DNA of 64,000 nt. Origin: Parapedobacter tibetensis. GTDB lineage: Bacteria > Bacteroidota > Bacteroidia > Sphingobacteriales > Sphingobacteriaceae. Positions 37,333 through 46,390 of this stretch are shown here, in pieces (position 1 is the stretch's first letter; each line of letters begins with the position of its first letter). The stretch covers positions 473,318 to 537,317 of the forward strand of contig NZ_JAMXBE010000002.1 in assembly GCF_024704835.1 (NCBI RefSeq), in the 5' to 3' direction. A program made the position numbers and the translations under genes. The notes under the pieces were generated by a model. The model did not search any database and was not told where the DNA came from. It worked only from the letters and a program-made list of their open reading frames with translations.

Positions 37333-38385
37333 ATGAAGAAGATTATCATTACCGGTGGTGCCGGATTCATCGGATCGCACGTGGTGCGTAGGTTTGTCAA
37401 CATCTATCCAGGTTACCACATCGTCAATCTGGATAAACTTACCTATGCAGGTAATTTAGCCAACCTCAAAGATATTGAAGATAAGCCAAATTATCATTTT
37501 ATCAAGGGCGATATCACTGATGCTGATTTCATAGACAGGTTGTTTGCCACTGAACAACCAGATGCCATCATCCATTTGGCTGCGGAATCGCATGTAGACC
37601 GCTCCATCAGCGATCCCATTGAGTTTGTGCTCACCAATGTGGTAGGTACCGTCAATCTGTTGAATGCGGCCCGTAAATATTGGGACGGCGCATACGATCA
37701 GCGTCGGTTTTATCATGTATCTACGGACGAAGTGTATGGTGCTTTGGGCGAAAGCGGGATGTTCACCGAGCAGACCAAGTACGACCCACATTCTCCGTAT
37801 TCAGCTTCCAAGGCTTCGTCCGACCATTTCGTGCGGGCTTACCACGATACTTACGGGCTGGATGTGGTGATTTCCAATTGCTCCAACAACTACGGCTCGC
37901 ATCATTTTCCCGAAAAACTCATCCCGTTGGCAATCAATAATATCAAAAACAACAAAGCGGTACCTGTATATGGAAAGGGCGAAAACGTGCGCGACTGGCT
38001 ATGGGTAGAGGACCATGCCCGTGCCATTGATGTGATATTCCATGAGGCGGCCCCTGGGGAGACTTATAACATCGGTGGACATAACGAGTGGAAAAACATA
38101 GACCTCATCCGGCTGCTATGCAGCATCATGGATCGCAAGCTGGGCCGCGCTGACGGTGAATCGGCTAAGCTCATCACCTTTGTGAAAGACCGCGCTGGAC
38201 ACGATCTCCGCTATGCTATCGACGCCACCAAGCTGAAGCGTGACCTTGGCTGGGAACCCAGCCTACAGTTCGAGGAAGGGCTGGAAAAAACGGTAGATTG
38301 GTACCTTAGCAATGAGGAATGGTTAGCGGATGTCACCTCAGGGCATTACCAGCAGTATTACAAAGCGCAATATACAAGCCGTTAA
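37333..38385 (+). CDS. rfbB: dTDP-glucose 4,6-dehydratase
   Basis: 350 residues. Extended SDR: GGAGFIGSHVV (about 7-17), AAESHVDRSI (about 83-92), STDEVYG and catalytic YSASK (about 156-160). Second step of dTDP-L-rhamnose synthesis and other deoxysugars. The partner genes rfbA, rfbC and rfbD are not in the window. Last gene of the sugar-nucleotide operon. Confidence 0.96.
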   Translation: MKKIIITGGAGFIGSHVVRRFVNIYPGYHIVNLDKLTYAGNLANLKDIEDKPNYHFIKGDITDADFIDRLFATEQPDAIIHLAAESHVDRSISDPIEFVLTNVVGTVNLLNAARKYWDGAYDQRRFYHVSTDEVYGALGESGMFTEQTKYDPHSPYSASKASSDHFVRAYHDTYGLDVVISNCSNNYGSHHFPEKLIPLAINNIKNNKAVPVYGKGENVRDWLWVEDHARAIDVIFHEAAPGETYNIGGHNEWKNIDLIRLLCSIMDRKLGRADGESAKLITFVKDRAGHDLRYAIDATKLKRDLGWEPSLQFEEGLEKTVDWYLSNEEWLADVTSGHYQQYYKAQYTSR

Positions 38386-38520
38386 AAGCTCAATTAAAGC
38401 ACGTCGGAAGTTCGTCTAAAGCGCAGGGTAAGTACGGGCTAGGGTACTTTACCCGTACTCTACCACTACTTATCCCGTACTTTATGCCTACCTGTTTCCT
38501 ATGCACATCCTATACTATCC
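38386..38520. repeat. Degenerate 11-12-bp tandem repeat after rfbB
   Basis: On the minus strand a string of related units is read: AGTACGGGATA, AGTAGTGGTAG, AGTACGGGTAA, AGTACCCTAGC (about 38430-38495). GTACGGG and CCCGTAC can form a 7-bp stem with a 13-nt loop. No gene and no T-run terminator is present. Confidence 0.55.
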
Positions 38521-39129
38521 CTACTTCACCAAAAAATCAGCCTTCACCTCCTTATCAATGCTGATATAGCCCGGATATTCGATTTGTTTGTTGCCCAACG
38601 CAATCGTAGGCTTGATTTTGAATGTGAGGTTAATTTTTTCTTCTGTTGTCCCGTTCCGTGCACTTTGCATAAAATCGAGCAGTTTATTAAGTGTCTGCCG
38701 GTCAGAAAGGAATTTATATACATTGGCCCGCAATTTTACCGGCACGGTAACGGTTTCTCCGGGAGGCACCTCAATAGGCAGGTCAGAGATACCATCCAGC
38801 ACTTCATTTCCCTCCACCTCTATTTTGTAAACGAATTGCCTGATACCCGCCAAATTGCCTGTAGGGTTGGTGATCCGAACATTTAGCAAGCCGGAAAGCG
38901 GGATGTCTCGGTTCAGGAAACCGATAGCCACACCAGGTAAGCGGCTAAGATCTACCCGGCCGCTGGCAATAAGTTTATTGACATCCGTACCCGCCAGAAA
39001 CACACTATCGGCATTTACAAATTCATACCGGCACTTCTCAAGCGCCCTCAATTCCTTGGCCTGCTTATCCAAGCTACAAGCGGCAAGTGTAACGGCCATC
39101 AAGGTAAATAGGGTGATTCTGTTTAACAT
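38521..39129 (-). CDS. LEA14-like lipoprotein
   Basis: 202 residues, lipobox TLAAC (Cys about 18). The remainder is beta-rich with the pattern of an LEA14/WHy (water stress) beta-sandwich: IGFLNRDIPLSGLLNVRITNPTGNLAGI followed by VPPGETVTVPVKL. Probably a periplasm-facing lipoprotein; role unknown. Converges on the sugar operon. Confidence 0.75.
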   Translation of the reverse strand: MLNRITLFTLMAVTLAACSLDKQAKELRALEKCRYEFVNADSVFLAGTDVNKLIASGRVDLSRLPGVAIGFLNRDIPLSGLLNVRITNPTGNLAGIRQFVYKIEVEGNEVLDGISDLPIEVPPGETVTVPVKLRANVYKFLSDRQTLNKLLDFMQSARNGTTEEKINLTFKIKPTIALGNKQIEYPGYISIDKEVKADFLVK

Positions 39130-39161
39130 GGAATACTTATAGCAACATTGGAGCCAAAATT

Positions 39162-40256
39162 TTAGCAGTCCAAAATCAAAGCAATTATTGCCGCGGCGAT
39201 TTGCTCCGCAAGGGTAAGCATATCTTCTTCGTCGGGTTCATTGCGGTTAGTCAATAGTATAATACTGAATTGCCGAGAAGGAATCCTGTAAAAAATATTC
39301 CGGAAACTGGTACTGCTGCCTGTGTGGTAGACCACCTGCTCACCCTTATCGTTTTGTTTGAGATGCCAACCGTAGCCATATTTCACGGCTTCACCATTAA
39401 CCAATTGGTTGTAGGCAAAAGCTTCTTCAATCAAATGAGTTGGCAAAAAGCGATCGGTATACAATGCTTGGTCCCATTTGAATAAATCCATCACGTTGCT
39501 ATAAATACCCCCATCGCCAAGTACCGCACTGGTGGAGCTTTGGTCTTTACGTTCCCAATGGTCGTCGTTTTGGGAATACCCGTATGCCCTCTTCGCCACG
39601 GTTGTTTTGCCTTCCTCATGGGCAAGCGTATTCACCATGGCCAACGGGTTGAATATGTGCTCTTGAAGATAAGATGCAAAAGGTTGGCCCCCATACTTTT
39701 CTACCATGAGGGCAAGTAAGGCATAAGCCGAGTTGCTATACCGAAATTGTGTGCCGGGCGTAAAATACCCTCGATCTTGTTCCATCAGTATATCCAGCAC
39801 ACCTTTATCTTTTAATTGAGGATTAAGCGCTGTATCCGCTACATGGTCTTCATAATCCGGTATGCCGGACGTATGGGTGAGTAGGTGCCTTACCGTGACG
39901 GAATTTCCATAGGTAGGAAATCCAGGGAAGACCTGTGGCAACGTAGTATTCAATGCTAGCTTCCCTTCATCGATGAGTTGTAGGATGCAGGTCGCAGTAA
40001 ACTGCTTGCTTAGGGATGCCAATCTGAAGTTGGTGGTTGCTGTCACCCGTTCTCCATGTTCGCAGTTGGCGTATCCATAACTCCGTTGCAACAGTATAGT
40101 GCCCTCTTTGATAATGAGCAAGGAAGCTCCCGGATGGTCTCCTTGGTATGCTGAGAGGATATCATCTATTGCCAGTGTATGCTGCGCCATGGGTGCATGC
40201 AGTAAGGTAAACTGTAAAATGATAATTGCAAAAGTGATTTTATGCATAACCATCAT
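39162..40256 (-). CDS. Serine hydrolase of the beta-lactamase/class C family
   Basis: 364 residues. Signal peptide (about 1-24, ending PMAQ), then a penicillin-binding-type fold with SxxK in LASLSKQFTA (about 80-89), YSN (about 170) and HTG near the C-terminus. Such exported enzymes act as esterases or D-aminopeptidases; true beta-lactamase activity is not implied. Its ATG is preceded by AAGGTT. Single-gene unit. Confidence 0.9.
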   Translation of the reverse strand: MMVMHKITFAIIILQFTLLHAPMAQHTLAIDDILSAYQGDHPGASLLIIKEGTILLQRSYGYANCEHGERVTATTNFRLASLSKQFTATCILQLIDEGKLALNTTLPQVFPGFPTYGNSVTVRHLLTHTSGIPDYEDHVADTALNPQLKDKGVLDILMEQDRGYFTPGTQFRYSNSAYALLALMVEKYGGQPFASYLQEHIFNPLAMVNTLAHEEGKTTVAKRAYGYSQNDDHWERKDQSSTSAVLGDGGIYSNVMDLFKWDQALYTDRFLPTHLIEEAFAYNQLVNGEAVKYGYGWHLKQNDKGEQVVYHTGSSTSFRNIFYRIPSRQFSIILLTNRNEPDEEDMLTLAEQIAAAIIALILDC

Positions 40257-40498
40257 AACCTTATAGATTGGTAAAAATAGGGATTATTATCAAGACATAG
40301 CTCAATGAAAAGACATCCATTGACAGTGGGGAGGTAAAGTGCTCCGAACGTTCTATAAAACCCCTGTTTTCAGGGATTTATCAGTATGCTGGCTTAGTGT
40401 ATTTTTGGCAACCAGAATGCTAAGTCATAAATACTACTGCGGGGTATTTGGCTTGATGCTTTTTTTTTTTGAGTAAACAACTTTAATTTACATAACGT
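40257..40498. other. Intergenic region between divergent genes
   Basis: 242 bp. Contains a small stem CCCTG/CAGGG with TTTT loop (40362-40375) and a run of eleven T at 40460-40471. No TAnnTTTG box and no RNA gene recognised. Confidence 0.4.
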
Positions 40499-41377
40499 AT
40501 GAACTTTTACTATCAACCCTCAGGCCGCATTTCCCCATTGTGCTTTTTATTTTTGCTCGTTTCGGGTTTGCTGTTGATGCCACTGCTGGCATTGGCCTAC
40601 ACGTATACCATTTGGTATATTCCCATCATCTATTTCAATGTATTGCTCACCGGCTTATTTGGTGTGGGCATAGGCTGGATTGCCAACCGTTTCGTCATTG
40701 GAAAAGGCAAAGTCAGAAATATGATGCTTGGCATCCTGTTTACCTTCTTACTGGCACTCGTGGCCCAGTATTTTCATTGGGCGATTTGGGCGAGTCTGGT
40801 GATGAATGCTGGGGAAGTGTATGGAAATGAGCGGATGGGGGTGGTAGCCAGCAATATGGTTATTGACCAGGTTATTTTCCTCCTTGTCCATCCTGTCATA
40901 TTGTTTGATCTGGTGAAGGAGATGAATGGATATGGAACATGGGGGATTAAGGGCAATACCATAAGTGGCGTGTTTCTCACCTGTATTTGGATTACTGAGG
41001 CATTGATTATTACGGTTATTCCACTATTTATGGCCTGGGCAAGGGTACGGAAACCTTTCAGTGAACAGGGCGAAGTATGGTTTATGGAAAAGGAACTGAA
41101 TCCACATGAATTCATTGAAAATGGAGAACATGTAAAGATCTCTTTGGAAAAAGGAGATTACAGTGTTATCGAGAATCTTGAAATCTACAAGAACGAAAAG
41201 GATGAACATGCGGTATTGACGTTGTTCTATTCCGACCATGAGGAGTATTTCCTCACCATCAACAATAAACTACCCAAGTATGATAAGAATGGCAAAATAA
41301 CGTTCAAGGACAACCTTCTTATCGAATACATTACCCTCAATAAGGAAACAGGGAGATTGCTGAACAAGATGGCGTAA
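40499..41377 (+). CDS. Membrane protein with four helices and soluble C-terminal domain, unknown
   Basis: 292 residues. Four hydrophobic segments (about 12-35, 39-62, 73-93 and 156-180) and possibly a further one around 117-137, then a soluble charged domain (about 190-292) with beta-strand character. Not recognised. It stands alone on the plus strand and ends in two tandem hairpins. Confidence 0.7.
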   Translation: MNFYYQPSGRISPLCFLFLLVSGLLLMPLLALAYTYTIWYIPIIYFNVLLTGLFGVGIGWIANRFVIGKGKVRNMMLGILFTFLLALVAQYFHWAIWASLVMNAGEVYGNERMGVVASNMVIDQVIFLLVHPVILFDLVKEMNGYGTWGIKGNTISGVFLTCIWITEALIITVIPLFMAWARVRKPFSEQGEVWFMEKELNPHEFIENGEHVKISLEKGDYSVIENLEIYKNEKDEHAVLTLFYSDHEEYFLTINNKLPKYDKNGKITFKDNLLIEYITLNKETGRLLNKMA

Positions 41378-41437
41378 GTTTCATCTTGTTATTTATACGA
41401 GATTTGTTGGCCCGCTGGATTTTTATGCAGCGGGTTT
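41363..41437 (+). terminator. Tandem hairpins between convergent genes
   Basis: AACAAGATG/CATCTTGTT (9-bp stem, 41363-41371 / 41382-41390) overlaps the stop codon; CCCGCTG/CAGCGGG (41411-41417 / 41428-41434) ends next to the galM stop codon and is followed by TTT. T-runs are weak, so efficiency is uncertain. Confidence 0.65.
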
Positions 41438-42596
41438 ACTCTTCATCTACCATAAACCGGTAAATGCAAGTACTTCGATAGGTTTCTCCGGGATTCAGCA
41501 CGGTGGAAGGCCATTCCGGTTTATTCGGTGCATCCGGATAATGTTGGGTTTCCAGGCATACGGCCGTTTGCTTTTGGAATGGGTATCCGCCTTTACCGCG
41601 TTGCGACCCATCCAGCATATTGCCTGTGTACACTTGGATGCCGGGTTCATTCGTGTATACTTCCAAGACGATGCCGCTTGCTGGGGAGTGCAGGTAAGCG
41701 GCCAGTATCTCGGGATTGCCATTCGTATTCAGCACCCAGTTATGGTCATAACCGTTAGCAATGGCCAGTTGGGTATGGGCGGTATCACGGGCCATGCCTG
41801 CGCGGATGCTCATGGGCACGTTGAAATCAAATGGCGTGCCCGCCACTGGCACGATTTCACCCGTTGGGATTAGTATGGTGTCCAAGGGAGTATAATGATT
41901 GGCATTGACATGGAGGATGTCATCCAGTATGGTGTTTTCCGGGTTGCCCGATAGGTTGAAAAAACTGTGATTCGTCATGTTGATGACGGTCTTTTTATCG
42001 GTCTGCGCAGCATAATCAATGGCTAGCTCGTTATCTGCCGTTAAGGTATACTTCACTTCCACCGTCACATTGCCAGGGAAACCCCCTTCTCCGTCGGGGG
42101 AGTAGTAAGAAAGCACTAATGTGCTATCATTGGGCTGCTCAGCATCAAACACTTGCTGCCGCCAGCCATCACGACCTCCATGGATGGTATGTACACCGCT
42201 ATTGACGTCCAATTGAAGGGTATCGCCATCCAATACAAACCGCCCGTAGGCAATACGATTGGTCACCCGCCCCATGGTAGCTCCGAAAGAAGAAGGCTGG
42301 TCAAGGTAGTCGGTAATGTTGTCAAATCCCAATACCACGTCTAAAAGTTGCTTGGATTTGTCGGGCACCATGAGTGATACCAGTCGCCCGCCATAGTTAG
42401 TGATGCAGGCCTCCATTCCACGGGTATTACGGATGACAAACAAATCAATAGCGTCTCCACCTACCTCCGTTTGGAAGTCGGCCCGTTGCAGGCCAGATAG
42501 GGTAGTTTCATTCTCTTTTTGCGGGCCGCAGGCGGCGATGACCCCCAACATTAGCATGGGAAGTATCGTTTGCTGTCCTTTACTCATCATTTGCAT
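41436..42596 (-). CDS. galM: Aldose 1-epimerase (mutarotase), lipoprotein
   Basis: 386 residues from ATG 42596; a TTG at 42626 falls within the promoter box and is rejected. Lipobox VIAAC shows export and lipid anchoring, whereas classical GalM is cytosolic. Catalytic region: GRVTNRIAYGRF, the His in NMTNHSFFNLSG, NGYDHNWVLN and the Glu in VCLETQHYPDAPN. Interconverts the anomers of aldoses such as glucose and galactose. Downstream of the response-regulator gene. Confidence 0.92.
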   Translation of the reverse strand: MQMMSKGQQTILPMLMLGVIAACGPQKENETTLSGLQRADFQTEVGGDAIDLFVIRNTRGMEACITNYGGRLVSLMVPDKSKQLLDVVLGFDNITDYLDQPSSFGATMGRVTNRIAYGRFVLDGDTLQLDVNSGVHTIHGGRDGWRQQVFDAEQPNDSTLVLSYYSPDGEGGFPGNVTVEVKYTLTADNELAIDYAAQTDKKTVINMTNHSFFNLSGNPENTILDDILHVNANHYTPLDTILIPTGEIVPVAGTPFDFNVPMSIRAGMARDTAHTQLAIANGYDHNWVLNTNGNPEILAAYLHSPASGIVLEVYTNEPGIQVYTGNMLDGSQRGKGGYPFQKQTAVCLETQHYPDAPNKPEWPSTVLNPGETYRSTCIYRFMVDEE

Positions 42597-42623
42597 AGCT
42601 ATGCGTTGTTTGCGGATATCTCC

Positions 42624-42631
42624 CAAACATA
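42624..42631 (-). promoter_or_regulatory. -7 promoter box of galM
   Basis: TATGTTTG on the minus strand matches TAnnTTTG, 27 nt upstream of ATG 42596. It indicates that galM can be expressed apart from the upstream regulator genes. Confidence 0.55.
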
Positions 42632-42644
42632 CATAAAAAATTCA

Positions 42645-43319
42645 TTAGGAAATGATCATTTTATACCCTACGCCCCGTACATTCATAATCTTGATACCGG
42701 GGTCGTCTTTGAGGTATTTGCGTAGTCTGCTGATGAACACATCCAGGCTGCGTCCGGTAAAAAAGCGGTCGTTGTTCCAAAATTCGAAAAGGATTTCCTG
42801 TCTGGGGATGACGTTGTTGCGGTGTTCATATAACCGTTTCAGTAATTCGCCTTCGCGGTACGACAACTGGATGGTTTTGCTGTCTATGCTCAGCGTGTGC
42901 TTTACATTGTCGAGTATGTATTTGCCAATGGCCAATTGCTCATTGGGATTGTATTTATTGCTCATTCTTAACAGTGATTCCATTCGAGCAATGAGTTCGT
43001 CTATGTTGAAAGGCTTTTTCAAATAGTCGTTTCCACCCAATTGAAATCCTTTCAAGATGTCTTTAGTGGCCGTTCGGGCAGTAAGAAATATCATGGGCAC
43101 CGTGCTATCGCATTCCCGGATTTTGGAGGCCAATGTAAAACCATCCATCTCCGGCATCATCACATCCAATATAATAATGTCCGGTTTGGATAAGAGGAAG
43201 GAGTTCCATGCGGCTGTACCATTGGCACAATGCCTAATCCTAAACGGGTGGGTTTCTAGGCTTTTGGTGACGATTGTGGCTAATTTGGCTTCATCTTCAA
43301 CAAAAAGTACATCAATCAT
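42645..43319 (-). CDS. OmpR-family response regulator
   Basis: 224 residues. Receiver domain 1-115 with phosphoacceptor Asp51 in IIILDVMMPEMDG and the conserved Lys in DYLKKPF (about 102). A winged-helix DNA-binding domain fills the C-terminus (REGELLKRLYEHRNNVIPRQEIL; GRSLDVFISRLRKYL; NVRGVGYKMI), as in Bacteroidota RprY-like regulators. ATGA overlap with the preceding kinase stop. Its kinase is frameshifted, so signal input may be lost. Confidence 0.95.
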   Translation of the reverse strand: MIDVLFVEDEAKLATIVTKSLETHPFRIRHCANGTAAWNSFLLSKPDIIILDVMMPEMDGFTLASKIRECDSTVPMIFLTARTATKDILKGFQLGGNDYLKKPFNIDELIARMESLLRMSNKYNPNEQLAIGKYILDNVKHTLSIDSKTIQLSYREGELLKRLYEHRNNVIPRQEILFEFWNNDRFFTGRSLDVFISRLRKYLKDDPGIKIMNVRGVGYKMIIS

Positions 43320-44056
43320 AGGGTTGCGGTTTTTGGAATGGAAAGGGTAAAGCTACTGCCTTCATTGGGGACACTTTTTAACTGGATGTGGCCACCGTGT
43401 TGGAGAACAACCTGCTTGACATAGGATAGACCAAGGCCAAAGCCTTTCACATTATGGAGATTACCCTGCGGCACCCTGAAAAAAGGTTCGAACACCTGGT
43501 GTTGATAAGCATATGGTATACCCATACCATTATCGGTTATCCGTAGCACAACAAATTGGTTTTTTCTATCAACTCCGGTGAAGATGGATATTTGTGTAGC
43601 TCCGTATTTCACGGCATTTTCCAGCAGATTGGTAATAACATTTTTGATATGCTCCGGGTCGCCATACACCATTTCTACGGTATTGGTAGGATTGAAGACG
43701 AAATCCAGCTGTTTGTCACTATCCTGGATTTGGACACTTGAAATGCACTTCTTGATGAGGGTTATGATATCGTAGTATTGATATTGGAGTTTATATGTGG
43801 TATGGTGCTCGTCCTCCGCTACGTGTAGCACATTGTCAATCATGACCGATAAGTGGTCCAGTTCTTCTTTTGAAATAGAGAGATAAAGGTCACGATGTTC
43901 CTTATCTCCCATCTCCACATAATTTTGCAAGGCTTGCACAGCGGCAGAAACTGTGGCGACCGGCGTTCGGAGTTCGTGCGTCATGTTATTTACAAAAGCC
44001 TTTCTTAAGTATAGCCAATTTGTTTTGCTTGAATATGGTGTGGAATAAGTAGACAA
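43316..44056 (-). pseudogene. Sensor histidine kinase, C-terminal part (HisKA-HATPase), out of frame with its sensor
   Basis: Carries the kinase core: phosphoacceptor His in NNMTHELRTPVA, the N box ENAVKYG and the G1 box DNGMGIPYA. The real protein should continue from the N-terminal piece (43986-44882) through KKAFVNNMTHELR, but the frame changes by one base near 44001-44010. The first in-frame Met of this piece (44056) lies inside the upstream reading frame and codes an unnatural segment. If one A of the minus-strand AAGAAAGG run is removed, a single 521-residue kinase results. Confidence 0.85.
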
Positions 44057-44882
44057 AGCAACCGATAATGATGGCTATCAAGGCAACTGAAATCATCAAT
44101 TGCCAACTCAAGTTGTAAAGCAAGTATTGCCAAGGGCGGTTGAACCTTACGGTGATAAACTTACCCTTTTCGGGATCAATGAGGATAGGCCGGATGGAAA
44201 GGCCATTTTCGGCAATGCTATCCAAAAGTAATGGCCTGATATGCATCGTGGTCAAACTGGTGTCGGAAGGTAACATGTCACTTCGATCAGCATCTATCAC
44301 CTTCAGGGTAAAGTCCGTACGGACGCCATTGTCCTCCAATCCATGCTTAAATGTTTTTTCGATGTCGAGCAACGCACTACTGTCTAATGGTGTCTGCCCG
44401 AAGAGAAAATTGGGCAGCAATTGCTGGAGTTTGGCATCGGGTTCGAGCGTCATGGCTACCCTAAATCGAGGTTCTGCAGAAGAAGATCTTGCCGCGATGA
44501 TACCCCTCCGGCGTTCCATGAAAATATGCCGCTCTTGTAGCAGTAAACTATCCAATACCATGGCCAATGAATCCGAGTTGATGTCTGGGTAAACCTCCAT
44601 GATTTTGGCTGCCAGCTTTTTGGAGTGGGAGGGGAGCCCCTTTGCACCGGTAAATAATTTTCGAGACTTCTCCCGTGGGGCTGGTTGCGGAAATAGTGTG
44701 CCTGCGCCCTCTTTCTTTTGGATGGTCTCCTGTATGGCATCGAATAGCGTACGCTCCACTGTGGCCAAAAACAACTCCATCCGCTGGTTGTAACTGCCAT
44801 ATAACCAAGAACCAAGTATGACCATGATGCCAATACCGGCGACAACGATGAGAATCAGTATGAGTTTGAGGTTATGCTGCAT
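43986..44882 (-). pseudogene. Sensor histidine kinase, N-terminal part (sensor and membrane segments)
   Basis: 298 residues from ATG 44882; a TTG at 44888 is less likely. Transmembrane helices at about 6-28 and 268-288 enclose a ~240-residue periplasmic sensor region. The frame ends at a TAA 10 codons after FHTIFKQN, where the kinase core should begin. Read alone it makes a membrane sensor without catalytic part. Linked to the C-terminal piece by a 1-nt frameshift (see 43316-44056). It may be a pseudogene, a sequencing error or a recoding site. Confidence 0.85.
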
Positions 44883-44890
44883 ATTCAAGC

Positions 44891-44898
44891 CAAATGTA
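44891..44898 (-). promoter_or_regulatory. -7 promoter box abutting the sensor-kinase gene
   Basis: TACATTTG on the minus strand, matching TAnnTTTG, ends 8 nt before ATG 44882. Confidence 0.55.
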
Positions 44899-45000
44899 AA
44901 CCAGAAGAAACATGATAAGACATGGATTAACCATATTTAACAAATTGTAACATTCATTAACACTCTATATCGGCAGTTTTGTGACGGTTTTAATTCATAG

Positions 45001-46386
45001 ATGATGGACAGCTACAACGCCGTTAGGTTTAATGTCATTAGGTTTTTTATACTACCTATAGGGTTCATGTCGATGCTCATGGCCTGCAAGCAAGGTGAAG
45101 GCATCAGTCTGGGCAATGATGATAGCGGAATGGGTGTGGAAATCATGGATACACTATCCGTTGATGCAAGCACGTTTTTACTGGATCCGTTACCCACTGC
45201 AGGCACAGGCACCATGTTGGTGGGTAATCTAGCTGACAGCGAGTTGGGCGCACTTTCCGTATCCTCCTATTTCAGACTGGGTATAAGTGCGCTCACCTTA
45301 TCGTCCTTGCCTGATGATGCGGTCTACGATTCGTTGTCACTCAGGCTGCACTATAGCGGCTATTATTATGGCGATACCACCACCCAACAAAAGCTAGGGC
45401 TTTATCGCTTGGCTGAAGATTTGGAGCTTACAGAGATTCCGATAGCACTGGAGGATGATGAAATGCCGATATTTGTGCAAGGGGCGACCTTATGGAGCGA
45501 CCGGCAGTTTGCACATGATCGCACCCCGCTGGGCGAAGTGTCTTTCAGACCAAGGCCTACCTCCACCGATGATACGGTGAAAATCAGGGTGGACGATGCA
45601 TTGGGAAATGCGTTGTTCACCATGGCCAAGAACAACGATGTCCGTCTTACGAATGCCGAGGATTTTGTTAATTTTCTAAAAGGCTTTATGCTGGTATCTC
45701 AGGGTAGTGGGGGATGCATCACAGGCTTCCGTGATTCTGTTTTGCTTAACCTGCACTATTCCTATGAGCGGCAGACGGATGGTTTGCGTGTGGAAGACAC
45801 CTTGAAATTTGCCTTGAACGAACGGGCTTATCAGTACAATCAGGTAGAGACAGACCGAACGGGGTCGTCATTGGAATCGCTCAGTTATGAAAACAATGAA
45901 ATCCCTGCTGGGGCAACGGGCCAGAAAACCTATGTGCTAGGCACCTCGGGATTGGTGGCTCGCCTAAGATTTCCCCATGCCAGGGCGTTTATGAACCATG
46001 CAAATATCGCGGTAAGTAAAGCCCAGATGGTTATTGAAACGGTACAAAGTACCTACCAGCTGCACCCCCCGCCATCCGCATTGAATATCATGGTAGCTAA
46101 TAAATATGGCACCCCCACAGCCTATTTTCCTGCCAGTTATGGGTCAGGGACCCAAATGGCTTCTTTCCAGCCCGCCAGCTTGTCTGGGGGGGCGGGCAAG
46201 GGAAAGTACGTGTTTGACCTGACCCAATACGTAAGCGATATGAGGAATGATACGGCGAGCGAGGAGGAAAGCCTATTGCTCACCATTCCGGTAAGCACCT
46301 TGATGAACACGGTGGATCGCCTTGTGATTGCTTCCGATGGGGATAGACCCGCAATTAAATTACACATTTTATATACAAAATTCTAA
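45001..46386 (+). CDS. DUF4270-family lipoprotein
   Basis: 461 residues. Signal peptide with lipobox MLMAC (Cys about 29). The beta-rich body shows the DUF4270 pattern (LGNDDSG...TLSVDASTFLLDPLPT, LRLHYSGYYYGDTT, a C-terminal LVIASDGDRPAIKLHILYTKF). This family is exported and Bacteroidota-specific; function unknown. Divergent from the two-component genes (112 bp apart) and only 4 bp ahead of the kelch gene. Confidence 0.88.
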   Translation: MMDSYNAVRFNVIRFFILPIGFMSMLMACKQGEGISLGNDDSGMGVEIMDTLSVDASTFLLDPLPTAGTGTMLVGNLADSELGALSVSSYFRLGISALTLSSLPDDAVYDSLSLRLHYSGYYYGDTTTQQKLGLYRLAEDLELTEIPIALEDDEMPIFVQGATLWSDRQFAHDRTPLGEVSFRPRPTSTDDTVKIRVDDALGNALFTMAKNNDVRLTNAEDFVNFLKGFMLVSQGSGGCITGFRDSVLLNLHYSYERQTDGLRVEDTLKFALNERAYQYNQVETDRTGSSLESLSYENNEIPAGATGQKTYVLGTSGLVARLRFPHARAFMNHANIAVSKAQMVIETVQSTYQLHPPPSALNIMVANKYGTPTAYFPASYGSGTQMASFQPASLSGGAGKGKYVFDLTQYVSDMRNDTASEEESLLLTIPVSTLMNTVDRLVIASDGDRPAIKLHILYTKF

Positions 46387-46390
46387 AACG

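Noticed and set aside
44001..44010. Programmed +1 frameshift in the kinase gene
   Set aside because: No rare codon, stop codon or Shine-Dalgarno stimulator at the site; a mutation or sequencing error is simpler.
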